From positions 5,190,993 to 5,254,992 of the forward strand of contig OY540814.1 of NCBI GenBank assembly GCA_961205875.1: 64,000 nucleotides of DNA. Reading direction: 5' to 3'. Of the stretch, positions 54,601 through 64,000 are shown piece by piece; positions within the stretch are counted from its first letter, which is position 1, and every line of letters begins with the position of its first letter. This stretch comes from Sialis fuliginosa. Taxonomy: Eukaryota > Arthropoda > Insecta > Megaloptera > Sialidae. The notes beneath the pieces were generated by a model that saw nothing but the letters and a program-made list of their open reading frames with translations, ran no database searches and was not told the DNA's origin. The position numbers and the translations under genes were made by a program.

Positions 54601-55267
54601 AGGTACTAGTTATATTTTTATTTGATTGATCTGTATTCACAGACATGTTGAACGATTCTTTTGTATTATTTATTAAATTTATTTCTAAATTATTATTTGA
54701 ACTTAAATGACTTGTCTCCGCGTCAAACGATAAACCTTCGTTCGAATGTAACGATAAACCTTCGTTAATATTGTTTTTGCTCAAATCACTAAGGACTTGT
54801 GTTAGTAAAGAGGGACGTAATTTAAAGGACATATGAAACAATATCAAATTATACGACTCACCAGTATATTATTGTGAATATCGCTGCTTTCATATTGCTT
54901 CCTTCTGCACGATTGTTCCGCTGCTTCCGATAATCCGTTGGATCGATTGTTGACCACATTCCAAAACAATGATGATGCTGGATCCCTTCTTATTTCTTGG
55001 TTCGGTAGTCTCAAGGAGTTGAAACTCGCCTTTAGTTGTTGATTTTTCAATGAAGTAGACTTCCAATCTTGACCATTCACGTTATTGTCTTTTATTTGCG
55101 AACTCGATAAACCGTCGAATATGTTTTAACCACGTATTCATGAATACATACAATGGTGCAGCTTGTTTACTAAATAGATGTGTTTCTGAACAAGATATTT
55201 TAATATTAATTGATTTTCTTATATAAAGAATAACATGTGTTTTTGTAATTATTAGATTTCTGGTCAC
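54601..55267 (-). other. Gypsy 5' region upstream of gag
   Basis: Two open minus-strand frames (54584-54847; 54844-55080, NGQDWKSTSLKNQQLKASFN) precede gag. They may be leader or a gag N-terminal extension. The 5' LTR and primer-binding site should lie between here and about 55300; I could not define them. Confidence 0.35.
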
Positions 55268-55474
55268 TACAATTTATACTTAAAGTAATAAAGAATATAT
55301 TTCTATTAACAATGAACAATTGATAGTCTTTATATTTTGTGGAACTCCAATATCCCTTAATATCTGAAACGTGCTTATATGTATAAAATAATAAATGAAT
55401 ATATGTCTTTAAAATAACTTAACTATTACTACATTCTATGATTCTATGTGATTACATGTATACTTAACATATTA

Positions 55475-55757
55475 TAAAAACAAACTTGTTTGTCTAAACG
55501 TCAAAATTTATTTAAGAAAAGGTAATCGCAAGCTTTCGATTCACAGAATCATCGTGAGGCTATTAATAAAGATTTAAATTTGAGAACGATGTCGTTATCT
55601 CAATAATATTCATGTGACTTTTATTATTATTGAGATAACGACATCGTTCTCAAATTTAAATCTTTATTAATAGCCTGACGATGATTATGTGAATCGAAAG
55701 CTTGCGATTACCTTTTCTTAAATAAATTTGACGTTTAGACAAAAAGTTTGTTTTTAT
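55475..55757. repeat. Near-perfect 280 bp palindrome (fold-back)
   Basis: The left arm (55475-~55610) and right arm (~55633-55757) are reverse complements with only a handful of differences, around a loop of ~20 bp containing TTCATGTGACTTTTA. Shared blocks include CTAAACGTCAAA, AAGAAAAGGTAATCGCAAGC and AACGATGTCGTTATCTCAAT. No target duplication is clear. It would form a very stable hairpin in RNA or single-stranded DNA. Confidence 0.92.
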
Positions 55758-56027
55758 TTATATTTAACGTCACTACTATTATATTATTATACATATTATA
55801 TATGTATTATAGCTAAGGGTGTTCCGTAACTCGAGCCGGGTAAAAGTTATTCGATTGACTTCGAAATTTGTCACAGTTCGTTTTTTTATCTATTGGCATA
55901 AAATGAGACCATAAGACCTTTGAAATATAATAGTTAATAATAATAATATAATATAATATAAATAGAACTATAATAGTTTTCCAGATAGGGGTCGTTTTAT
56001 AAAATGTGTGCGAATGTTACTACTGAC
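55758..56027. other. AT-rich spacer
   Basis: There is no gene. The start (GGTGTTCCGTAACTCGAGCC, near 55809) looks like the edge of a transposon, but no partner was found. Confidence 0.4.
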
Positions 56028-57915
56028 CCAGGGGTAGGGTCGGTTGTAACAGTGAAGGGGGGCAATTGTAACACTCCCAAATAATACACAATGCTTGCAT
56101 TTAAATCAGTTTTATTAGTAATATATTAAAAAATAGTACATGTTAATTACTTAAGGATAATATGGCATCATTTTAGAAACAAATAGTATTTTTTTTACAT
56201 AGCTTATAACATTTAAATCTTCAAGTTTACATTAGTAATTATTTTTATTTTAAACTAACTAAAATTGGAACTAGATCAAATAAAATATCTTCTGAGTGAT
56301 AATTAAGAATACAATAAAAAAAGGTTCAAACTCAAATAAATCAACAGAATGACTGCTTCACACATAATACTTAATCAGACTCATTGCAGATATTCAAACA
56401 AATCAACAAAATGACTTCCTTACAATATCTAATCAGATTCATCGCAATTATTGCAAATGTAATATTTATCACCATCTGTACACTCTAAGTGAGACCACAG
56501 TCGACAGACCCCTTGACAATGCACCCATTTTTCTCCAGACTTACTCTCTGAATATGCTTCCACACAAACAAGGCAGTAAAAATCTTCTTCTGATGAATCT
56601 GGTGGTGTATTAGCCTTCTTTTTCTTTGCATTTACCTTTGTTTTTTCTCAGTAAATAATGTTTTTTTTGTTTGTTTACTATTCTTTAGTCGATTCTGTCT
56701 TTTTTCGTATTCACTTCTTATCGCTTCCTTTTCGGGTGTGTCTGTATAGATTGCAGACTTTTTAGTTTTTCGACCTCTGGTTCCTATTTTTCTCAGCTTT
56801 TGGGAAGGACCGTACTTCTTCAGGTGAAAATTGGGTGCTTGTAGACGGATAGACTGCTTATTCAATAGATGCTACGGCTGGATTTGGTCGATCTGTTGTT
56901 ACATAAGCAGGTGCGAAGTTATTTTCTTGAAATATATCACGATTGAATGGATATATACCAGTTTTCCGAAATCCAACCTGTATATTCGCCTGGGTGAGGG
57001 CAATTGGCATTGCAATTGTTATAATGCTTGGTATGTCATGGTTTTGCCTGGATGATTTCGCATCCAGGCGTCACATGCAGAATTGATAATTTTTTTTAAA
57101 GGACCGTAGACAGATCGATCTAACGGTTGGAGCTTGTGTGAACAGTGAGGCGGGAATGAAAGTAAAATGATTCCGTTTTCTTTAGAGAAGTCCAAAGAGT
57201 TTATATGGATATGAGATGAGTGGTTGTCTAACACAAGTAATAATTTATGCGACGGAGATGCATTCGTGTATTTTTTTAAATGTTTTAAAAATTCAACAAA
57301 TATTTCATCTTAAATCCAGCCTGATGGATTTCCTGCCCCAATTGAACCCTCTGATAAAATGTTCTTTATAACGAATGCGAGGAAATTCGAACATTGGAGG
57401 AATCGAGTTGCCCAACGCATTAGCCGCAAAGACTAGTGTGACTAAAATGCCTCGCTCGGATGAGGTAAGTGCACCTACCTGCCTTGTTCCACGTTTTGCT
57501 ACTGTTCTGTCAGGTTTCTGAACAGTGGTTATGCCCGTTTCATCGACGTTGTATATGTTCTATGGTTCAAAGTGGTCACGATCCATCACAACTTGAAGAT
57601 TGTCATAAAAAGCATCGACATTATTCCCGTTAAAACTGGTTGCTCTAGATAAACTTGTAGCTTAAGCTGCACGTACAGACAATTCAAGATTCCTTTTCAT
57701 GAATGAACGAAACCACTCTATTCCAGCCATTTCGTTGTCAACCCAAGTAGGAGGTTTCTTCAAATTATATTTGACAGTAAGTTCAAATGCCAACTTTCTT
57801 ACATCTTTCGTAGAGAATCCAAAGTATATATCTGCACAACGAATCAGGTATTTTGCGAGTTTACGTTCTTGATCTTCCGTAAAAACTCTGTTATGAGCTA
57901 TATATCCCATACTAA
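56028..57915 (-). pseudogene. pogo-type transposase with C-terminal PHD-like finger
   Basis: The minus strand starts near 57910 (MGYIAHNRVFTEDQERKLAK, CENP-B-type region: KDVRKLAFELTVKYN; EWFRSFMKRNLELSVRA). The DDE core is readable in broken frames and ends with MLDNHSSHIHINSLDF (second Asp) and FPPHCSHKLQPLDRSVYGPL. A basic hinge (RKTKKSAIYTDTPEKE, 56632-56865) is followed at 56435-56625 by a PHD-like finger: FYCLVCVEAYSESKSGEKWV, HCQGVCRLWSHLECTD and YYICNNCDESD. GGGTCGGTTGTAACAG and GGGGGCAATTGTAACACT near 56037-56075 look like the 3' terminus. The helix-turn-helix start is lost at the Polinton junction. Confidence 0.82.
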
Positions 57916-57929
57916 CATTTTATGTCTCG

Positions 57930-58346
57930 TCACCTTCGTTCTTTGTATCCCTCTTTCGTTTGTATCGCAATAGAAAGACGTAGTTCACTCCATAGCTCTC
58001 TGCTGCTCGTCGTAAAGAAGTTCCTCGTTTTTTCTCTCGATTTATCGATTTCAAAACCATTCACCAGATATCTAATTTCATCAAATAGATGAGGTATGAA
58101 ATTATTCACAACAGCAGCAGTATCGGTAGTAGCTATGTTTTTACCATCTTTTAGCAATGTCCCCTCGATATAGAGACTACTTTTACCCGGTTCCGTGTAA
58201 ATATCTAATTGATTGATTAGTATACATATTTCATCGTTTGGATTAAATGTAGCGGACGTGCACGGTAAATGAATATGCTCTTGGACCTCTGTTATCTTTT
58301 TATCAAAATATGCAGGTTGAGTTATATTTAATGCGTCCGGATTCAT
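57930..58346 (-). pseudogene. Polinton major capsid protein, N-terminal part
   Basis: MNPDALNITQPAYFDKKITE leads to QEHIHLPCTSATFNPNDEIC, QLDIYTEPGKSSLYIEGTLL and VVNNFIPHLFDEIRYLVNGF, the first jelly-roll of the Polinton double jelly-roll capsid protein. After ~135 residues it is cut where the pogo remnant begins. The upstream neighbour on the same strand is the small basic gene, then penton, matching the order at 32-33 kb. Confidence 0.7.
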
Positions 58347-58384
58347 TTTATATATGTATATTTTTTTTGTAATTTAAAACCCAA

Positions 58385-58655
58385 CGATTTCAAAAATTTT
58401 ATATTCTTAGATGTGATTTTATTCGCTGTCTTTTTAACACTACCGTCACGAGTACTCGACACGTGCTTATAATAGTTATTAAAAACCAGAGGCATATTAT
58501 TATTATTTTCTAACGATAGTTGAGGAGTCTTAACGTGATGACTTCGCCGTTGAAATCGATTAATTTACCGTCTTGATCGATAATTGTTTTAGTAATTTTG
58601 GCAATGTCGTTAGCATATAAAGAGAAATATATAATGTTTTTAGGTATTTTTCAGG
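58385..58655 (-). pseudogene. Third Polinton scrap: small basic gene and penton C terminus
   Basis: This closely matches 32343-32625: the basic-protein gene start (complement of GGCATATTATTATT near 58490) and the last part of penton, with small indels. Penton homology ends abruptly near 58655, after TTTTTAGGTATTT. Confidence 0.85.
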
Positions 58656-58689
58656 GCTTTCTCCTAATCGTGTTCATTTTTCAGTTAGG

Positions 58690-59420
58690 CACGATCTTTT
58701 TAAGCTACATGTATTTTTCAACTCCTCATCACTTAACTGGCCCACCTCATGCTTGACACAGGTGTTACACTTATCCTTCTTTATTAGGTGAATGGACAAG
58801 TTCATTTTGTTAAAAATATTAGTTAAAGAACATCGCGGAAGAACTCATTTCTCTTGGCTCTTACAGAACTCACAGTATTAATTGTACAACTGATGCATAG
58901 TCCTAATAACAGGCTTTAAATAAAGCTTAGTTGAAGACTTTCTTCCGTAATGTGTTTCTAGTTTGGGCCAGTCATTAAGAAACTTCCGAGCGAATCCGTT
59001 TTACTACTTTCTTCATCGTTACTGGGTCTCTTACGAGTTTTATTATTGAACTGTGAACTGTTAGACAATCCCAAAGCGACATTCTCATCCTTTTTAAGCC
59101 ATGAATGTACAGTAAATTCACCGAGTTCTGTTGTGCTTAAAAAAAGTTTTTTTTACAGACTTCTAACTTCTCTCTCTCAATAGTTAAGAAATACATTAGG
59201 GTATAGTTACGTCTACTCGTATTTTCAGTGTAGGTCTTCTGTTTTGGTTTTAGCTCCACATGGTTAACAACAAATGTCTTTCGCTGATCTCAGCTTGTTT
59301 ATTTCCAAAATATACTAAAATTGTTCTGGCGCTGGCTTTCTGTTATTTCTAAACACCGCCGTTTTTTCCATCGGACACACTCCACGGAAGTACATGGTAA
59401 ACCGAGCTAATGTGTCATGG
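58690..59420 (-). pseudogene. Degenerate coding remnant with a Cys motif
   Basis: Frames broken by shifts read FNKMNLSIHLIKKDKCNTCV and KHEVGQLSDEELKNT near 58720-58810. Traces of an N-terminal part (KTRKRPSNDEESSKTDS) lie near 59010. I recall KKDxCxTC-containing proteins as repeated transposon-like families in aphids, but cannot name the family. Confidence 0.35.
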
Positions 59421-60089
59421 TATATTACTTTTTGGGATCTTCTATAATCCATGTAATTTGAAGGTTGCGTAATCTGAGCCATATCTAGGTCACGCAGTAA
59501 TCCGGAAGTGTGTAAGTAGGTCAGAGGGATTATGTCACTAGGTCGGGATTTCTGGGAAAAAATGGTGAGTCAAGATGACATATTCTGGTAACCACGTGGT
59601 GGCGCGAAAGTAGTATTTCATCAAGGTTGTTTTGTCAAAGTTGTTATGTGTGGAATTACTCATGATATTATTGGTAATGTAAATGAGTTGTCGAGGTGAC
59701 ATATTCCGGATCATGTGTTAGTCACGTGGTAGATCGGTAGTGTGTTAGTATGTCATCATGAGTGTGAAAGGAGGACTGGGAAATATGCGAGGGGGTAAAG
59801 GGACGGGATTATTTAAGAATATTTTCGTGAAATAAAAAAAATGTAAATATAGTAATATTTTTATATACATATAATTTATTTAATATCTAATTTACATGAA
59901 AATATCACCACTACCATACGAAATACAATCTTAAGCTTAATATTTATATTTAGTAGATATATTTATTTTTGTGTGCCACTGCCACTGGCAACACTGTCGA
60001 CCCCCCCTTCAACTCCATTCTCCTCCATATGTTTGTCGAACTCGTTTGATAAAAAATAGAAAGAAAAAAAATTAAAATAATATTTACTT
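59421..60089. other. Non-coding stretch
   Basis: A moderately GC-rich part with repeated GTCACGTGGT/ACCACGTGGT and GTGTTAGT-like phrases (59460-59770) suggests a non-autonomous transposon. AT-rich DNA follows. Nothing could be named. Confidence 0.4.
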
Positions 60090-60101
60090 ACATAAAGGTA
60101 C

Positions 60102-60443
60102 CTATATTAAAAACTCACTATCCCAAAACTTCTCCGCCTCGGTAAATTTAAGCTTGAAACTATTAAATTTATCTACCCCCTCGTAGGATACATATACTTT
60201 TTTCTGGTTGTATGCACCTATCTGAACGTCCGATAGGCTGCTGAAGCGCTTGGGGAGGAATATGTCTTGATCTTTTAATTTGAGCAAAACGCTATCACCA
60301 TATCTCGTTTTAATTTTTTTAAATTCCAAAATTTCATACATATAGTTCATTCGTAGTGTTCTTATAGACACGGCTCTTCTAAACTCTATATTTATGTTAT
60401 TCAGTGCGTCCATATTTGTATGTTTGGTTCTAAGAAAAGACAA
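60102..60443 (-). CDS. Tandem-array protein, unit 1 (possible OB-fold)
   Basis: 113 residues; the second Met (MDALNNINIEFRRAVSIRTL) is the likelier start, because TTTTGTCTTTTCTTAG just upstream is a good splice acceptor. It contains YEILEFKKIKTRYGDSVLLK, DQDIFLPKRFSSLSDVQIGA and VYVSYEGVDKFNSFKLKF. The pattern of a short beta-rich protein with YGDSVLLKL and DIFLPKR resembles small OB-fold-like proteins I recall from insect virus-derived repeats; that is inference. The frame ends SEFLI just before a GTAAGT donor-like site. Confidence 0.6.
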   Translation of the reverse strand: MSFLRTKHTNMDALNNINIEFRRAVSIRTLRMNYMYEILEFKKIKTRYGDSVLLKLKDQDIFLPKRFSSLSDVQIGAYNQKKVYVSYEGVDKFNSFKLKFTEAEKFWDSEFLI

Positions 60444-60511
60444 AAAATAATTATGGTCAACTCTATTATTGTACAGAAAAATATATAAGATATATATAAA
60501 ATATATATATA

Positions 60512-60907
60512 CTAAACGATGTTCTTACATATTATATTAAAATAATATTTACTTACATAAAGGTACAATATGAAAAACTCACTATCCCAAAACTTCTCCG
60601 CCTCGGTAAATTTAAGCTTGAAACTATTAAATTTATCCACCCCTTCGTAGGATACATATACTTTTTTCTGGTTGTATGCACCTATCTGAACGTCCGATAG
60701 GCTGCTGAAGCGCTTGGGGAGGAATATGTCTTGATCTTTTAATTTGAGCAAAACGCTATCACCAAATCTCGTTTTAATTTTTTTAAATTCCAAAATTTCA
60801 TACATATAGTTCATTCGTAGTGTTCTTATAGACACGGCTCTTCTAAACTCTATATTTATGTTATTCAGTGCGTCCATATTTGTATGTTTGGTTCTAAGAA
60901 AAGACAA
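60512..60907 (-). CDS. Tandem-array protein, unit 2
   Basis: This is almost identical in sequence to unit 1 over 110 residues (one Tyr to Phe change in KTRFGDSV). Because of 2 bp differences at the end it runs on to FWDSEFFILYLY across the GTAAGT donor-like site and stops later. The conservation of protein sequence against a drifting spacer hints at selection or very recent duplication. Confidence 0.6.
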   Translation of the reverse strand: MSFLRTKHTNMDALNNINIEFRRAVSIRTLRMNYMYEILEFKKIKTRFGDSVLLKLKDQDIFLPKRFSSLSDVQIGAYNQKKVYVSYEGVDKFNSFKLKFTEAEKFWDSEFFILYLYVSKYYFNIICKNIV

Positions 60908-61036
60908 AAAATAATTATGGTCAACTCTATTATTGTACAGAAAAATATATAAGATATATATAAAATATATATATATATATATACTAAACGATGTTCTTAC
61001 ATATTATATTAAAATAATATTTACTTACATAAAGGT

Positions 61037-61373
61037 ACAATATGAAAAACTCACTATCCCAAAACTTTTCCGCCTCGGTAAAATTAAGCTTGAAACTATT
61101 AAATTTATCAACCCCCTCGTAGGACACATACTTTTTTCTGGTTGTATACACCTATCTGAACGTCCGATAGGCTGCTGAAGCGCTTGAGGAGGAATATGTC
61201 CTGGTCTTTTAACTTAAGCAAAACGCTATCACCATAATTATCTCGTTTCAATTTTTTTAAACTCCAAAATCTCATACATGTAGTTCATTTGCAGTGTGTT
61301 CTTATAGAAACGCCTCTTCTAAACTCTATATTAATATTGTTCAGTGCGTCCATATTTTTTTTGTATGTTTGGT
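61037..61373 (-). pseudogene. Tandem-array protein, unit 3 (decayed)
   Basis: The same block, with frameshifts near 61130 and 61240 and an extra run of T near 61355. The remainder (FAEAEKFW-like end, LKDQDIFLP-like middle) is still readable in pieces. Confidence 0.75.
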
Positions 61374-61554
61374 TCTAAGAAAAGACAAAAAATAATTATG
61401 GTCAACTCTATTATTGTACAGAAAAATATATAAGACTAGCTGACCCGACAGACGTTGTCTTGTCTTAACTATGACTATTGAATTCGAATTGGTATAATTA
61501 ATAAAAAAAATAATTTTAAAAAATATTTAAAAAAGTGTTTATTATTCTAATGCT

Positions 61555-63158
61555 TTATGCTATACAACATTCTTAGTTTTTTTTTCTTGCGCGTATTAAA
61601 ATAGTTTTGTTGGTATTCCGACACGGGAACAGGCGACATATAACTGGCCATGTGAAAAACATGGATTTTCAAGATTAATGCCACAAACACTTTAGCGACT
61701 GCCCTTGAGATTTATTTATCGACATTGCAAATGCTAGCCGCACTGGAAATTGCAACCGTTTGAAGTCGAATGGCATGTCGTTCGGAATCAAAGGAATCCG
61801 TGGAATCAAAACATCTTCGCCTTTGTACTTCCCTTTCAAAATTGTGGCTTCGATGATGTTGTTCATTAATTTCTTCACCGCAAGTCGGGTGCCATTACAA
61901 AGACGTGGCTGGTTTATATTCCGCAACATAATGATTACTGATCGGATTTTTAATTGCAGATTATGAGGTGGTAATCCATGCAATTCCAGCGAATTTAAAA
62001 ACTCCGTTGGATAGTTGACAACATCATCTTGATTAGTAACGGAATCAATCGATTTGTATGTCATTAATTCGCCAGCTATCTTATTTTGAATCTGAAAATT
62101 CATTTCGTAGACATCAACGTTTTTTGCAGCCAATATAACTCTATCGCTCAACCATATATGGTCTTTATAATTTTGAGCAATGTTTGGGAAAACCTTCGCG
62201 GTGAGTTCGGTCTTAGTTTCAGTAAAGTGACAAAAATTGGTAGGAAATATGATGTATCCAGACGATGAGTCAACAGGTATTTTGCCATTACCAATATCGA
62301 GCAATTGTTTGGAAAAAACTTCTCCAGATTGGTCGTTCTGCAATTCGACTCGCATGTTCACATTTAATTTTAGCGTTTTAACGTCTTTCCATAAAATGGA
62401 TGACTTTAAACATGCGTTAAGTTCGTCGGCTGGCATTGATCGTGGTATTACTGGTAGTGTTTGGCAAAAATCACCTGCCAATAAAATCATTGCACCACCA
62501 AACCGGTTTTGGTTCTTTCGTAAATCTAGCAACGTGCGATCTAATGCTTCCAAAGATTTTTTGTGTGCCATTGTGCACTCATCCCAAACTATTAATTTGC
62601 TCTGCTGCAACACTTTGGCCATCGCAGAATTTCTCGAAAGGTTGCAAGTTGGTGTTTCATTTATTTGCATGTTCAACGGCAACTTGAGTGCGGAATGAGT
62701 TGTTCGACCGCCTTCCAACAACGTAGCTGCAATACCTGACGAAGCAAGTGCAAGTGCGATACCATTTTGCGATCGAATCGTTGCCAAAATCAATGATATT
62801 AAAAACGTTTTCCCAGTCCCACCGGGAGCATCTAAGAAAAAAAATCCGCCAGTTCCATCGTTCATTACTTTCATTAGCGTATCGTAGGCATATTTTTGTT
62901 GCTCATTTAAAAGGGGAACGTTTCTTAGAACAGTTTCTTTTAATGCCTCGGAATCATATTGGGTTTCGCGTTTCAACTCTTGATTATGATGCGTCGTGCA
63001 TTGGGCGTTGTCATTCCTAATTGTATTAATCTTTTGTTGGTAAGCATCAAGCACATGTCTTCAATTAAAATTAATGCTTCATTGTACATTTCTTCGTTAA
63101 TTTGCAAATTTGCATTTGATGTTCTAAGACGCTTCTGATGTAATATATCTTCGGCCAT
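61555..63158 (-). pseudogene. Helitron Pif1-type helicase
   Basis: The helicase domain of RepHel unwinds DNA during rolling-circle transposition. The frame 61675-63054 is open for 459 residues: LLNEQQKYAYDTLMKVMND, Walker A LDAPGGTGKTFLISLIL, ASSGIAATLLEGGRTTHSAL, Walker B KLIVWDECTMAHKKSLEALD, LAGDFCQTLPVIPRS (motif III) and RLAFAMSINKSQGQSL (motif VI). A frameshift then puts the last segment (NLENPCFSHGQLYVACSRVG) in another frame, with a stop at GIPTKLF. 62973-63158 encodes the preceding segment (RTSNANLQINEEMYNEALIL) after another frameshift. Confidence 0.92.
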
Positions 63159-63165
63159 GTGATCT

Positions 63166-64000
63166 TTATATTTGTTCCATAAATGTTGATGGGAAGCATG
63201 TAGACAAAATTATGGAAAACAATGTTCGTATTTGTTTAGCATTTGACGAAATCACAGCATCTTCGAGAGTGTGGTCCCAATGAGTGTCATTCTCTAGCAA
63301 TCCCAAACGTTGACAGGCTTCTCTGTATGTGTTGCACAATACACCATCAACAGTTCGCAGATGTTGGAATGATGTTGGGCCACGAACATTGACTAACAGT
63401 AAACGCAAATAAAAACACTCGTCTTGGTTGAGATGAACTGTATAAAGACGTCCTAGTGCATCGGTGGAAAATACTTGAGGGTAACTTGGAACTGGTTGTC
63501 CTTGTTTCCGTCGTTGAAATTTCTTTAACGGTTGATTCCAGGTATAATATCGTGGCATTTCGGAATAAAGCAGTGTTCTGGCAAAGTCATTACTCTGGCA
63601 CATTTCAAAGAAGCTGGTCAACGTCGTGGATGGCGGCCTCTCAACTCGTTGTAATACGTTTTCCGTTGTAAAGTACACCTTTTGACCATTTTCCAGATGT
63701 ACGACCAAGTGAACTACAGTGGGGTGTCTTTCATGTATTGGAAACGAAAAAATACGCCACATCGCTTCGTTACTACTGACATAGCGTCCCATTTGAAAAT
63801 GAGTGATCTTATCGTTTGAATTTTCAGCAGCAACTCCGAACACAGCCATGTCACTACCTTTGTTCACGTACTTACAGATTTATTTTATCGATTTTACGAA
63901 ATGGCAATATTCAACATTTATGTGTGCTTTAAATGTTCTGGAGAGTAACGGAGAAAACGGAACAACCCAACGATTATCAACTTCAATTTCCAGCTGATTC
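63166..64000 (-). pseudogene. Helitron RepHel, region between initiator and helicase
   Basis: 63166-63867 is open for 233 residues: SSNEAMWRIFSFPIHERHPT, VVHLVVHLENGQKVYFT, PRYYTWNQPLKKFQRRK and RLYTVHLNQDECFYLRLLL. This is the conserved linker region of Helitron polyproteins. Upstream, RWVVPFSPLLSRTFKAHINV and VEYCHFVKSIK continue the same reading with one stop (TAA near 63873). The ORF runs off the window edge. Confidence 0.88.

Larger units (their letters stand above)
60090..61435 (-). repeat. Three tandem units of 464-480 bp, each with one coding block
   Basis: The same ~340 bp coding block recurs with its acceptor-side edges at 60429, 60893 and 61373 (spacing 464 and 480 bp), separated by a shared AT spacer (TATTATTGTACAGAAAAATA). 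The second spacer has an expanded TATATA run. The third unit is more diverged and ends exactly at the Helitron terminus, so the array may once have been longer. Confidence 0.95.
61436..64000 (-). mobile_element. Helitron, 3' part, running out of the window
   Basis: The 3' terminus on the minus strand is GTCGGGTCAGCTAG at 61436-61449, followed by T. It is preceded by a short hairpin (AGAC-AAC-GTCT), the standard Helitron end. Coding for the helicase half of RepHel fills 61555-64000 on the same strand. The replication-initiator domain and the 5' end lie beyond position 64000. The insertion is in the third tandem unit's spacer. Confidence 0.9.

Noticed and set aside
1..64000. tRNA and rRNA genes
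   Set aside because: I looked for box-like tRNA cores and rRNA-like conserved stretches and found none I could support by eye.

Overview
The window looks like a transposon-dense, AT-rich stretch of an insect genome. A hemipteran such as an aphid fits best; this is inferred from the repeat families and from one spliced host exon. I see no operons, rRNA, tRNA or CRISPR. The only confident host gene is the terminal coding exon of a small Maf bZIP transcription factor (8303-8671, +). Almost everything else is mobile DNA, mostly decayed and deeply nested.

Layout. 1-1139: Ty3/gypsy integrase remnant. 2300-4285: piggyBac copy with a Helitron-like end at its left edge. 4598-5738: Myb/SANT coiled-coil gene remnant. 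6060-7615: Tc1 element. 7616-8671: a duplicated ~330 bp intronic segment followed by the small Maf exon. 9347-10630: giant fold-back repeat. 11.4-13.4 kb: Polinton scrap, gypsy zinc-finger fragment and a capsid-like ORF of probable RNA-virus origin. 13.9-16.05 kb: pogo fragment, a GC-rich repetitive region and a Tc1 fragment. 16.05-19.14 kb: Polinton DNA polymerase copy 1, interrupted by a hAT element and carrying RNA-virus-like sequence. 19.1-24.1 kb: gypsy and Harbinger fragments, then a piggyBac element split by a hAT element that itself holds a solo LTR. 24.5-31.4 kb: Tc1 fragment, several pogo transposases, a second solo LTR and a YqaJ nuclease remnant.

31.9-41.6 kb is the largest Polinton/Maverick remnant, all on the minus strand: polymerase B, small ORFs, phospholipase A2-like, pVI-like, adenain-like protease, penton, a small basic protein and an unidentified protein. 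A 2.8 kb TTAA-flanked transposon with an intact 617-residue Mutator-like transposase sits inside it. 41.6-45.8 kb holds pogo-type transposases, one of them fused in frame to a MADF domain. 46.0-55.1 kb is a gypsy element (gag, protease, RT) split by a 6.37 kb element without ORFs that has 23 bp perfect terminal inverted repeats, a TA target duplication and AT-rich tandem arrays at its ends. 55.5-58.7 kb: a palindrome, a pogo transposase with a PHD-like C terminus, and a third Polinton scrap carrying the capsid start. 60.1-61.4 kb: three tandem copies of a ~113-residue protein unit, the last cut by a Helitron (61436 to beyond 64000).

The most notable signals are (1) RNA-virus-like sequence in the Polinton polymerase, flanked by a 64 bp direct repeat and present in both polymerase copies; (2) the large ORF-less TA element; (3) insertions whose target duplications can be read to the base, one validated by a paralogous empty site within the window.
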